Shown one piece after another: positions 1-7,636 of a DNA stretch of 64,000 bases. The translations under genes were made by a program, and so were the position numbers. The notes beneath the pieces were generated by a model. The model ran no database searches, was not told where the DNA came from, and worked only from the letters and a program-made list of their open reading frames with translations. The DNA comes from JAHIYU01 sp964476155 (GTDB taxonomy: Bacteria > Krumholzibacteriota > Krumholzibacteriia > LZORAL124-64-63), in NCBI GenBank assembly GCA_964476155.1, contig CAYYYS010000008.1, positions 1-64,000 of the forward strand. Reading direction: 5' to 3'. The number at the start of each line of letters is the position of its first letter. Position 1 is the first letter of the stretch.

Positions 1-76
1 AGACGCCCTCTCGTTTCAGCGCCTCGTCGTTGTCCAGGACCATCACATCCAGATCCCAGCAGGTGGAGTCTTTCAA
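1..76 (-). CDS. Possible 5' end of a leftward gene cut by the window edge
   Basis: Reading the minus strand from a TTG at 76 (or an in-frame ATG at 43) gives an open frame of 25 residues that leaves the window, ending in VMVLDNDEALKREGV. The hydrophobic strand followed by D-N-D-E loosely resembles the first beta strand and acidic pair of a response-regulator receiver domain, but this is too short to assign. No convincing ribosome binding site is visible. If real, the gene is divergent from flgM and shares the AT-richer spacer with it. It could equally be spurious. Confidence 0.2.
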   Translation of the reverse strand, partial: MKDSTCWDLDVMVLDNDEALKREGV

Positions 77-219
77 CTGGGAAAATCGCTCAATTTAGGT
101 ATCAATAAGTGGTCACCGGTGCGCCATTCTTCCAAAATGACCCCAGGATTGCCGGTGATTGCTTTGTTTGAACGGATTGAATCAAATGGTCTAATATCAG
201 CATGATAACGCACATATGC
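77..219. other. AT-richer intergenic spacer left of flgM
   Basis: This stretch has visibly lower GC than its surroundings and holds no convincing gene. An 85-codon minus-strand frame crosses it but lacks a recognisable family and overlaps the promoters at 220-293. A weak sigma-70-like pair (TTGAAC at 168-173, 18 bp, TAATAT at 192-197) can be read but is not strong. Nothing else was recognised here. Confidence 0.4.
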
Positions 220-246
220 TAAAGTATGCGTCCCTGTTGCCGATAG
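220..246 (+). promoter_or_regulatory. Sigma-28 (FliA) promoter of flgM
   Basis: TAAAGTAT (220-227), an 11-bp spacer, then GCCGATAG (239-246). This matches the sigma-28 consensus TAAAGTTT-N11-GCCGATAA at 14 of 16 positions with exact spacing. The start site would be near 253, giving a leader of about 97 nt to the flgM start at 350. A FliA-type sigma factor is encoded at 27947-28894, so the cognate factor is present. Confidence 0.8.
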
Positions 247-277
247 AGTATTCTCAAAGTGGGCTTCACTTGCCGCA

Positions 278-293
278 TGGTCCCACCTTTGCT
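278..293 (+). promoter_or_regulatory. Sigma-54 promoter of flgM
   Basis: TGGTCCCACCTTTGCT has GG and GC elements separated by exactly 10 bp (GG at 279-280, GC at 291-292) and agrees with TGGCACG-N4-TTGCW at 9 of 12 defined positions. The start site would be near 304. A perfect TATAAT at 300-305 sits just downstream but has no good -35 element. The site lies between the sigma-28 promoter and flgM, so flgM would have two inputs. Confidence 0.65.
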
Positions 294-349
294 TATTTAT
301 ATAATCTAGATAAGCTAAGAGGCCCGTCACTTCAAGGAGACCGACCTAG

Positions 350-724
350 ATGTCAGCCAACAAGATCGATCGCAGTCTACTCAGCGCCCCCCGCGCCTTG
401 GCGCAGTTCCAGTCGAATCGTCTGAACGAGTCGGGCGACGAGGCCCCGCAAAAACTCGAAACCGGCAAGCCGGACGGACAGACCGTCGTGCCGGACAGCG
501 AGCATCTCGAGATATCGACCTCGGCTCGCAAACTTGAGCAAATGCGTGAGTTGCTGGACATGGGGCGCGCCCAGCTGGTGGAAGAGGAGCCCGTACGACA
601 GGAGAAGATCGAGATTGTTAAGCGTCGCCTGCAGTCGGGTGTGTACGGCTCGGCCGAAGTGCGTGATCAGGTGGCCGGTCAGTTGACGAGCCTCATGCGC
701 GGACTCGACACGCTGCTGGAGTAA
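350..724 (+). CDS. flgM: Anti-sigma-28 factor FlgM-like protein
   Basis: 124 residues. FlgM binds FliA (sigma-28) and blocks late flagellar transcription until it is exported through the finished hook. The C-terminal half fits the family: an EHLEISTSARKLEQMRELL stretch, then EKIEIVKRRLQSGVYGSAEVRDQVAGQL, which matches the sigma-binding helices (R..K...I..G.Y.....VA..L). The N-terminal 45 residues are polar and probably disordered, as expected for an exported anti-sigma factor. Slightly longer than the usual 90-100 residues. The ATG at 350 follows AAGGAGA by 9 nt. The family match is by motif only, but the flagellar context and the sigma-28 promoter support it. Confidence 0.82.
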   Translation: MSANKIDRSLLSAPRALAQFQSNRLNESGDEAPQKLETGKPDGQTVVPDSEHLEISTSARKLEQMRELLDMGRAQLVEEEPVRQEKIEIVKRRLQSGVYGSAEVRDQVAGQLTSLMRGLDTLLE

Positions 725-890
725 GAGCAAACCCGTTTGACTACGCCGGAGATTCCGCGAAATATACACCAGATAGCGACATATATTGAGTTGCCTATGC
801 TGGTCAGAATCTTTACACTCCGCTAGATAATTACTATCGTGCAGCTTTTCGCCGACCCGGCATTCAACAGCGTCCGGGGGAGACAGCGTT

Positions 891-3155
891 TTGTTCAGAT
901 TTCCCATTATCATGGCTGCGGATCCCATGTGGGACGGACACGGCTTTTCGTCGACCGACGGCATGGCGTTCCACCCCGTAAGAAGAGATCTCTTGTCGGC
1001 CGTGCGGCCGCCGACCGATCATACGCCCGCGGGTGTCCTGGTCGTGTTGCCGGCCACGCCGGATGCGCAGGGAACGATCGACGACTTACCGACCCTGGTG
1101 CGTGATCTGCGGACCGTCAACGCCGGCGCCCTGCCGGTTCTCTTGCACGACGGATGCGACGACATGGTGTTGACCGACGGCTTTCGAGCCGGTCTGTTCG
1201 ACGCTGTGCTCATCGGTGATCAGGACGCCTGGGGCCGCACGCTGGAACGGGCGAGCGAGCGACTACGCGTCTTCGACGAGACCTATCGGCTCGGTCTGCA
1301 GCAGCGTGAAACGACCTCGCGCCTGCGCGCCCACAAGCAGCGTCTTCAGGAGCAGCTCGTTCGCGCCGGTGACGATCTGGCCCAATCACACGAGCGCCTC
1401 GAGCAGGTCAACCAGGCTCTGACCGAACACATGGATCAGCTGTCGCTGCTCTATACCATCGGGCGCGAACTGAGCACGACGCCCAACTGGGACAGCACCC
1501 TCGAATCGCTGCTGGGCACCATGGCCGATTTTGTCGGCGCCCAGGGTGCGGCTCTGGTCCTGCGCCCCGCGCCGGGCTCGCCTTTCGCGCCGCGCCAGAC
1601 TTTCCAGTGGGGCGAAGAGGCCTGGGACAAGGTTATCGCGCGCCTGGAAGCGGAGCGTCGCCTGCAGGATCCCGAGCACGATGAGCCCGCGATCATTACA
1701 CTCGAGCCCGAAGAAGAGGCGACAGCCGGGGAGACGCTACCGGTGGTGGCGGCCCTGTCCCTGGAACACATGCACGCCTGTCTGGGCTATATGCTGCTCC
1801 TTGATTTTCAGCCGCGTCTGGCGTCCAGCGGTCAACTCGCCTTCCTGCGCACCGCCCAGATCATACTGGCCGAGGAAGTCGCCGCGGCCCAGATGATGGA
1901 CCGCATGCGGGAACTGGGAACCTTCAACTCCCGGGTTCTCGAATCGGTGGGCAGCGGTATCTGGGTCCTGGACGAGATGGGCACAACCATCTTCTGTAAT
2001 CGCGGCGGTCGCGAATTGCTGAGCGGTTGCCAACAGGCGCCGAACATCGTCAGCGAGCCCTCGCCGACGATCGGCCGCGGCCGCAGTTCCGACGAATCGG
2101 GACCGTCGGCCGCCTTTTTCCGGCGCGGCACTTTCAATCTCGAAGGTCTCCCGGAACTGTTCCTGGATGCGTTACTGCGCTTCGAGGATATCGAGGGCCC
2201 GGCACTGGCCGCCCTCAAGAGTGGCGATCCCGAACCGTTCTATGGGGAAGGGCGCGTCATGCGACTCGACGGGATCGCCGTGCCGGTGATGGTGCAGGCG
2301 TCCCTGATGCCCGGACGCGGCCGCCACGAGATGTGGCGTGTCGTGGTGCTGGAGGACCTGCGCCCGGTCAAGCGTCTCGCCGAGGAGAAGCAACGGGCGG
2401 ACAACCTGGAAAGCCTCGTCGAGATGTCGGCGACTCTCGCCCACGAGATCCGCAATCCCCTGATGGGACTGAGCGCCCAGGCCGAGCTCTTGAGCGACAG
2501 TCTCGAAGCCGGTGACGACCGACGACGCTATATAGACGTGATTACCGGTGAAGTGGACCGCATAAACGATACCATCACGCGCATGCTTCAGTTCGTGCGC
2601 CCTTACGAACCCGTATGCGGCAAGGTCGATCTGGGGCGGCTGGTGAGAGACTGCCTGGTGTTGGCCCGGCCCCGGGCCGATGAGCAGGATGTTCGTCTCG
2701 GTCTCGCCGAGGGAACCCCCCGCGGGTCGGCGGTCACGGCCAACGCCGACGGGACCCAGTTGAAGCAGGTCGTGCTCAACCTGCTGCTGAACGCCATCGA
2801 CGCGGCGCCGGCGACGACGACTGTTTCGATTGATCTCCGGCACAGGAACGATCTGCTGATCAACGACCCCGAATCAGGTGAGGCCCGTCAGCAGAGCGGA
2901 TTCCGGATCGCCGTCACCGACCAGGGCTCCGGCGTCGATCCCGAGGACCTGGAACGCATCTTCCGCCCCTTCTACACGACCAAGAGCGCCGGTACCGGAC
3001 TGGGACTTTCCATCTGTCGCAAAATCGTACAGGCTCATGATGGTTGTATTTCTGTCCAAAGTGATGATACTGGCACGATATTCGCGATCTTCTTACCAGA
3101 AAATCCCGATTCTGACGGAATCGCACCCAGCGAGCAAGAACAGGAGATGTCATGA
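891..3155 (+). CDS. Soluble sensor histidine kinase with GAF and PAS-like regions (FlrB/FleS-like)
   Basis: 754 residues, no membrane segment, so cytoplasmic. Layout: about 45-135 a receiver-like fold without a phospho-acceptor; 140-185 coiled coil; 185-330 GAF-like; 340-490 PAS-like; HisKA with the phospho-accepting His at about 518 (LAHEIRNPLMG); then HATPase_c with N box (LLLNAIDAA), G1 (DQGSGVDPED) and G2 (GTGLGLSI). It should autophosphorylate and pass the phosphate to the response regulator encoded next, with which it overlaps by 4 nt (ATGA). The TTG at 891 is chosen because GGGGGAG lies 7 nt upstream. The position before the flagellar operon suggests a FlrB/FleS role; the signal sensed is unknown. 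Confidence 0.88.
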   Translation: MFRFPIIMAADPMWDGHGFSSTDGMAFHPVRRDLLSAVRPPTDHTPAGVLVVLPATPDAQGTIDDLPTLVRDLRTVNAGALPVLLHDGCDDMVLTDGFRAGLFDAVLIGDQDAWGRTLERASERLRVFDETYRLGLQQRETTSRLRAHKQRLQEQLVRAGDDLAQSHERLEQVNQALTEHMDQLSLLYTIGRELSTTPNWDSTLESLLGTMADFVGAQGAALVLRPAPGSPFAPRQTFQWGEEAWDKVIARLEAERRLQDPEHDEPAIITLEPEEEATAGETLPVVAALSLEHMHACLGYMLLLDFQPRLASSGQLAFLRTAQIILAEEVAAAQMMDRMRELGTFNSRVLESVGSGIWVLDEMGTTIFCNRGGRELLSGCQQAPNIVSEPSPTIGRGRSSDESGPSAAFFRRGTFNLEGLPELFLDALLRFEDIEGPALAALKSGDPEPFYGEGRVMRLDGIAVPVMVQASLMPGRGRHEMWRVVVLEDLRPVKRLAEEKQRADNLESLVEMSATLAHEIRNPLMGLSAQAELLSDSLEAGDDRRRYIDVITGEVDRINDTITRMLQFVRPYEPVCGKVDLGRLVRDCLVLARPRADEQDVRLGLAEGTPRGSAVTANADGTQLKQVVLNLLLNAIDAAPATTTVSIDLRHRNDLLINDPESGEARQQSGFRIAVTDQGSGVDPEDLERIFRPFYTTKSAGTGLGLSICRKIVQAHDGCISVQSDDTGTIFAIFLPENPDSDGIAPSEQEQEMS

Positions 3156-4585
3156 ATCAACGGATCCTCATTGTGGACGACGAGGCCGCCATTCGCCAAT
3201 CGTTGGCCGAGTCACTGTCCGTCGAAGGCTATGACACGGATTCCGCCGAAACGGGTGAGGAGGCCTTGGCCAAGCTCAACACCGAGATCTACGATCTGGT
3301 GGTGACTGATCTCAAGATGCCGAACGTATCCGGCCTGGAGCTCCTGCAGGCCCTGCGCAATCAGAGTCGGCAAACTCCCGTGATCATGATGACCGCTTAC
3401 GGCGATGTGGACACGGCCGTGGAATCGATGCGCCTCGGCGCCTATGATTTTATCCAGAAACCGTTCAAGCTCAGTGACATGCGCAAGCAGGTAGCGGCGG
3501 CTCTTCGCGTGAGCAAGGTGCCGGACGTCACCGTGACGGAGACCAAGCCGTCAACCAAGCGCGCTCCGAAGGCAGCCGGCGTCTCCACTTCGCATTACAT
3601 GGGTTTGATCCGGGCTTGTCCCGGACTGCGCGGTATAGAGGCTCTGCTGGAAAAGGTGGGGGCGAGTCGGGCCGGCAACGATACGTCCGTCCTGATCCAG
3701 GGCGAATCGGGCAGCGGCAAGGAGATCGTGGCCCGTGCCATTCACGAGGCCAGTGACCGCCGCGGTGAACCTTTCATGGAGATCAACTGTGCGGCGGTAC
3801 CCGAATCTCTGCTCGAGAGCGAGCTCATGGGCCACGAGAAAGGCGCTTTTACAGACGCCAAGTCCCGTAAGGAGGGCCTGTTCGAACTGGCTGGACAGGG
3901 CACGATCTTCCTGGACGAGATCGGTGAGATGGGCATCCTCCTGCAGAGTCGCTTGTTGCGGGTCATCGAGAACCGCACCTACCGGCGCGTGGGGGGCAAG
4001 GAAGAACTGAACGTCAATGCCCGGATCGTCGCGGCCACCAACCGGGATCTGGACGCGGCCATCGCGGCCGGTGCCTTCCGTAACGATCTCTACTATCGCC
4101 TACAGGTCGTGGAAATCCACATTCCGCCCCTGCGTGAGCGCCCCGAAGACGTGGGCGTGCTCCTGGAACATTTCGTCAATGATCTGAACGCCAAGCTGGG
4201 ACTGTCCACCGCACCCCCCGACGCCAAGCTGGGTTTGGCCCTGCAGCGCTACCCCTGGCCGGGGAACGTCCGCGAGCTGAAAAACGTGCTGAAGCGGATC
4301 ATGATCCTCGAGGAGCCCGACGAGTTGAAGCTCAGCCACTTCCCGGCACACATTGCCGAGGGCCGGGATCCGCGTGCTGCTGCCGATTCAACGCACGGTT
4401 CGGGCGTGGGGCTGGTATCGCTGTCCCAGGTGGAGCAGCGACAGATCATTTACACGCTGGACAAGACCGGCAACAACAAGTCGAAGGCTTCGCGTATACT
4501 CGGTATCTCCCGCCAGACTTTGCGCGAGAAGCTGCGTCAGTACGATGAAGCGGCTAAGCTCGCCCAGGACGAAGCCGAGTCTTAA
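3152..4585 (+). CDS. NtrC-family sigma-54-dependent response regulator (FlrC/FleR-like)
   Basis: 477 residues. Receiver domain 4-118 with acidic pair D9-D10, phospho-acceptor D53 (VVTDLKMP) and Lys in QKPF; AAA+ domain about 150-390 with Walker A GESGSGKE; C-terminal Fis-type helix-turn-helix (NKSKASRILGISRQTLREKL). It should activate RpoN promoters after phosphorylation by the upstream kinase. The sigma-54 contact loop reads GAFTDA instead of the usual GAFTGA, which is worth noting. It ends at a clear terminator (4657-4685), followed by a sigma-54 promoter for the flgB operon, a likely direct target. Confidence 0.93.
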   Translation: MNQRILIVDDEAAIRQSLAESLSVEGYDTDSAETGEEALAKLNTEIYDLVVTDLKMPNVSGLELLQALRNQSRQTPVIMMTAYGDVDTAVESMRLGAYDFIQKPFKLSDMRKQVAAALRVSKVPDVTVTETKPSTKRAPKAAGVSTSHYMGLIRACPGLRGIEALLEKVGASRAGNDTSVLIQGESGSGKEIVARAIHEASDRRGEPFMEINCAAVPESLLESELMGHEKGAFTDAKSRKEGLFELAGQGTIFLDEIGEMGILLQSRLLRVIENRTYRRVGGKEELNVNARIVAATNRDLDAAIAAGAFRNDLYYRLQVVEIHIPPLRERPEDVGVLLEHFVNDLNAKLGLSTAPPDAKLGLALQRYPWPGNVRELKNVLKRIMILEEPDELKLSHFPAHIAEGRDPRAAADSTHGSGVGLVSLSQVEQRQIIYTLDKTGNNKSKASRILGISRQTLREKLRQYDEAAKLAQDEAES

Positions 4586-4656
4586 TCGACCTACGAGCCT
4601 TGATAGACTTACGACCGTGATAAGCCGACATGTCTTGATCTACCGATGTGCGATGA

Positions 4657-4685
4657 ACCGGGGGGCGAAAGCCTCCCGGTTTTTT
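4657..4685 (+). terminator. Intrinsic terminator after the kinase/regulator pair
   Basis: A 10-bp stem (ACCGGGGGGC with GCCTCCCGGT, one G-U pair) closes on a GAAA tetraloop (4667-4670) and is followed by six T (4680-4685). It separates the regulator operon from the sigma-54 promoter at 4714. Confidence 0.92.
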
Positions 4686-4713
4686 CATACCCCGATTCAC
4701 CATCCCACCCGAC

Positions 4714-4729
4714 AGGCACGCCGATTGCA
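4714..4729 (+). promoter_or_regulatory. Sigma-54 promoter of the main flagellar operon
   Basis: AGGCACGCCGATTGCA matches TGGCACG-N4-TTGCW at 11 of 12 defined positions, with GG (4715-4716) and GC (4727-4728) separated by exactly 10 bp. The start site would be near 4740, 37 nt before the next gene. It lies just downstream of a terminator, as expected for an independent promoter. Confidence 0.88.
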
Positions 4730-4776
4730 AACTCCTTGCTGAAACCGTCATTTACGGCTCCAAGAGCAAGGAAATC

Positions 4777-5844
4777 ATGCGCTCTCGTCAAGAATACTGT
4801 CTGGCTACCACTCTCTGGATATGGATCGCGTTCTTCGCTGTTTTCCAGGGCAGCCTGGTGTTTGCCGCGGAGGGCCTTTCCCGTGCGGAACTGCTCGGAT
4901 ACTCACAGTGGCTGCAAGCGCTCCATGGTCCCGAATCCAAAACCGCGCTTTATCCCATCGGCCTCACGCAGACGACGATCGAGAACGAGAGTTACGATCG
5001 CCGGCTATCCGCGGCACGAGCTCTAATTACCTACGACGAATCGATTGGACGCGCCTGGAACAGCACGGATTTCGCGACCGAGATCCAATGCTTGAACAAC
5101 GCCCGCGCCAGTCGAGAGATCTTGGATTACCGCCAAGCGATGCGTTGGTATCGCACGGCCGCACGCGCTCGCGGCTCGTTGAATTCAAACGGTGAGATCG
5201 CCCGGGAGATGTTTGCGACCGCCATCATGATCGGCGACTCGCTGCAGGTCCTCGAAGAAATGCTGAACATGGTCGGTATGCCCCAATTGGAAGACCGATC
5301 CGACGCGATCGTTCTGGCGTACCGCCACTATCTCTCCCAACGCGACGACAAAAACCTGGGGCATCTCATGGAAAAGGTCGATACCCAGTTGGATGACCTT
5401 CCCCTGGAAGTTCACTACTGGCACGCCTTCTCATTGAGCTATCTGAGCCGTGGGTCTGAGGCGTTGCCCCTGCTCAAGACGATTGCTCGGGACGCCCGTT
5501 TGACCGACAAACTGAACCGGGATCAGATCGCGTGGTTCGTTCGCGCGCTGCCCGATTATCTCTATCTCCAGGACAGACGTCACGACGCTCTTCGTCTGTA
5601 TCGACTCCTGGCTGTACGGGAGGATCTGGATGTCGGCCGTTGGGCCCGCTTTCAGATCGCCAACGATCTCTTGCTCGACGGCCTCTACGAGGCTGCGGAA
5701 CCGCTTTTACAAGAAGCCTGTAACGCTGCCGAGCCCACCGGCTGGCAGCTGCGGGCTTGTGAACTGGCCGGGACAGTCGCGGCCATGAACGAAGTCAAGA
5801 AGGAGGGTGTGCGCTATGGCACCGATGGCCTGCACGTCCGGTGA
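4777..5844 (+). CDS. Unknown exported helical-repeat protein, first gene of the sigma-54 flagellar operon
   Basis: 355 residues, family not recognised. The first 31 residues look like a signal peptide (charged start, WIWIAFFAVF core, FAAEG cleavage region). The rest is almost all helical and resembles TPR/Sel1-type repeats (for example YRQAMRWYRTAARARG, HDALRLYRLLAVRE, YEAAEPLLQEACNAA), so a periplasmic scaffold is plausible. It is the first gene behind the strong sigma-54 promoter at 4714 and overlaps the next gene, so it is probably a flagellar accessory factor. That role is inferred from position only. Confidence 0.75.
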   Translation: MRSRQEYCLATTLWIWIAFFAVFQGSLVFAAEGLSRAELLGYSQWLQALHGPESKTALYPIGLTQTTIENESYDRRLSAARALITYDESIGRAWNSTDFATEIQCLNNARASREILDYRQAMRWYRTAARARGSLNSNGEIAREMFATAIMIGDSLQVLEEMLNMVGMPQLEDRSDAIVLAYRHYLSQRDDKNLGHLMEKVDTQLDDLPLEVHYWHAFSLSYLSRGSEALPLLKTIARDARLTDKLNRDQIAWFVRALPDYLYLQDRRHDALRLYRLLAVREDLDVGRWARFQIANDLLLDGLYEAAEPLLQEACNAAEPTGWQLRACELAGTVAAMNEVKKEGVRYGTDGLHVR

Positions 5845-6214
5845 GACGGCCCTGAACGGTCCGATGTTGCTGGAAGGCCTGATCGATCTTTACGGACGGG
5901 AACGCGTGCTCTACCAGGAGGTCCTGCAATTGTCCAGGGACCAGTCCGACCTGGTGCGGGCGGGTGAGAGCCTGCGGCGCATTCGGCATGTGCTCGACGC
6001 CAAGCGGGATCGTCTAGACGAGATCGCGCGCCTCGAGCGCGAGAGCGCGACGGCCCGGAGCTACTGGGAACGCAATCGGGACGGGCTTGGCGGCTCTCAC
6101 CCCATACGTCTGCAGCAATCGCTGCACACGGTGGGGGAGTTGATCGAGAAGATCCTCCAGGTGGAAGCGGAGAACGACGAGCTGTTCATGGGGCTGGTCA
6201 ATCATGCCGTGTGA
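5816..6214 (+). CDS. FlgN-like flagellar export chaperone (probable)
   Basis: 132 residues, cytoplasmic and largely helical with long amphipathic heptads (LLEGLIDLYGRERVLYQEVLQL; LRRIRHVLDAKRDRLDEIARLE; LQQSLHTVGELIEKILQVEAE), the pattern of FlgN chaperones that hold FlgK/FlgL before export. Sequence similarity is weak; the call rests on length, helix pattern and location before flgB. The ATG at 5816 is preferred over a GTG at 5807 because AGGAGGG (5801-5807) is then 8 nt away. Its start lies inside the end of the preceding gene, implying coupled translation. Confidence 0.6.
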   Translation: MAPMACTSGETALNGPMLLEGLIDLYGRERVLYQEVLQLSRDQSDLVRAGESLRRIRHVLDAKRDRLDEIARLERESATARSYWERNRDGLGGSHPIRLQQSLHTVGELIEKILQVEAENDELFMGLVNHAV

Positions 6215-6328
6215 CGGACCTGGAACAGTTCTTGATGACTGCGGAGTTCCCGGCAAACGGGATGGAGCCCTGCCGGCAACGCACGATCCGCAAAGTCGAC
6301 GATTCGAGCACGGAGGCTAGACGGGACC

Positions 6329-6742
6329 ATGTTCAATACCACGATCTTCGATCAAGCCCATCTCGGTCATCTGAAGCAAGCCCTGACGGTGTATTCCCGC
6401 CGTCACCAGGTGGTGTCCGAGAACCTTGCCAACATCGAGACCCAGGGGTACCAGGCCAAGGAGTACCGCTTCGAAAGTCTCTTGCGCAGCGCGGGTGGCG
6501 GCGCACTGAAGGGACGTCAAACCCATGCGGGGCATATGCCTGTCGGTGTGAGGGACGCCACCGACACCATGGGTGAAGTGGCGACACAGGACAGCGGCTA
6601 CGAGAACGGGATCAATGACGTGAATGTCGATACGGAAATGACGAGCCTGGCGACGACCGAACTGTCGTACCGCCTGGCGACCCGCGTCCTGAGTATGAAG
6701 TACACGCAGCTGCGCGAAGCCGTCAGTGGCAGCGTGCGCTAG
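6329..6742 (+). CDS. flgB: Flagellar proximal rod protein FlgB
   Basis: 137 residues. FlgB forms part of the proximal rod in the periplasm and is exported by the flagellar type III apparatus. The N-terminal rod signature is clear: VVSENLANIETQGYQAKEYRFE at about 31-52, followed by a variable middle and a C-terminal helix (TTELSYRLATRVLSMKYTQLREAV). Length is typical. GGAGG lies upstream of the ATG. The 114-bp gap after the FlgN-like gene shows no promoter I could recognise. flgC follows 15 bp downstream. Confidence 0.95.
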   Translation: MFNTTIFDQAHLGHLKQALTVYSRRHQVVSENLANIETQGYQAKEYRFESLLRSAGGGALKGRQTHAGHMPVGVRDATDTMGEVATQDSGYENGINDVNVDTEMTSLATTELSYRLATRVLSMKYTQLREAVSGSVR

Positions 6743-6757
6743 TGAAGGAGGACTGAC

Positions 6758-7267
6758 ATGGGTGATGGACTGTTCAGTTCCATAAAGATCAGCGCATCCG
6801 GCTTGTCCGGGATGCGGACGAAAATGGACACGGTTGCCAAGAATTTGGCCAACGCCGAGACCACCCGAACTGCCGACGGGACGCCCTATCGGCGCGAGCG
6901 TGTGGTTTTTGAGCAAACTTTATCCGAAACGCTCTGCCGGCGCGCCCTGCCCAGCCCCGAACAAAGAGCCAATGGGTCGATGACAATCACCGATCCCAGG
7001 CACATCTCGTCCGGAGGCGGGGCCGCGGGTTCTGCCGTTTCACGAGGCGTGGACATGAACGTCCAGACCGCTCCCGACGCGTCGGAATTCAAGGTCGTCT
7101 ACGACCCGGGTCATCCCGATGCGGACGAGGAAGGCTACGTCCTGATGCCCAACGTCAATGTCATCACCGAAATGGTGGACATGATCACCGCCAGCCGCGC
7201 CTACGAAGCCAACGTCTCGGCCGTACAGGCGGCCAAGCAGATGTTCGCCAAAGCGCTCGATATCTAG
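6758..7267 (+). CDS. flgC: Flagellar rod protein FlgC
   Basis: 169 residues. Rod protein exported by the type III apparatus. Shows the shared rod/hook N terminus (ISASGLSGMRTKMDTVAKNLANAETT), a middle PNVNVITEMVDMITASRAYEANVSAVQAAKQMFAKAL close to the FlgC consensus, and the expected C-terminal helix. About 30 residues longer than the commonest FlgC because of a longer central segment. AAGGAGG lies before the ATG. Lies between flgB and fliE in the usual order. Confidence 0.96.
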   Translation: MGDGLFSSIKISASGLSGMRTKMDTVAKNLANAETTRTADGTPYRRERVVFEQTLSETLCRRALPSPEQRANGSMTITDPRHISSGGGAAGSAVSRGVDMNVQTAPDASEFKVVYDPGHPDADEEGYVLMPNVNVITEMVDMITASRAYEANVSAVQAAKQMFAKALDI

Positions 7268-7280
7268 GGGAGGTTAGCCT

Positions 7281-7583
7281 ATGGCCGTCAATGCCGTGAA
7301 GATGCCGGGAATCGTCGATCCGCGACAAGTTTACAGCGGCGGGTCGGTTCGAGGTGCGGGTGGCCCGTCCTTTGCAACCAAACTTCAAGAAGCCATCCAG
7401 TCGGTGGATCGGGCCCAGGACTTCCGGGACGAAATGGTCGAGGGCGCCGTGACCGGACAGGTCGGCGAGGTTCATGACGTCATGATCGCCGCCGAGGAAG
7501 CGCAGCTGGCTTTCGAGCTCATGCTCGAAGTGCGGAACAAGCTGCTGGAGAGCTACAACCAGATCATGCAAATGCAACTGTAG
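7281..7583 (+). CDS. fliE: Flagellar hook-basal body adapter FliE
   Basis: 100 residues. FliE joins the MS ring to the rod. C-terminal half fits: AQDFRDEMVEGAVTGQVGEVHDVMIAAEEAQLAFELMLEVRNKLLESYNQIMQMQL, where the HDVMIAAEEA and VRNKLLE.Y..I..MQ core is diagnostic. The N terminus is Gly/Ser-rich and short. Located between flgC and fliF with small gaps, as in most flagellar loci. Confidence 0.95.
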   Translation: MAVNAVKMPGIVDPRQVYSGGSVRGAGGPSFATKLQEAIQSVDRAQDFRDEMVEGAVTGQVGEVHDVMIAAEEAQLAFELMLEVRNKLLESYNQIMQMQL

Positions 7584-7636
7584 AGCGATTCGGGCGAAAC
7601 CGACGCCGGACCACACCAAGGAGCTGACGCGAAGCG

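Noticed and set aside
73..330. 85-codon minus-strand frame left of flgM
   Set aside because: It covers both flgM promoters, has no recognisable family or ribosome binding site, and sits in AT-richer non-coding-like sequence.
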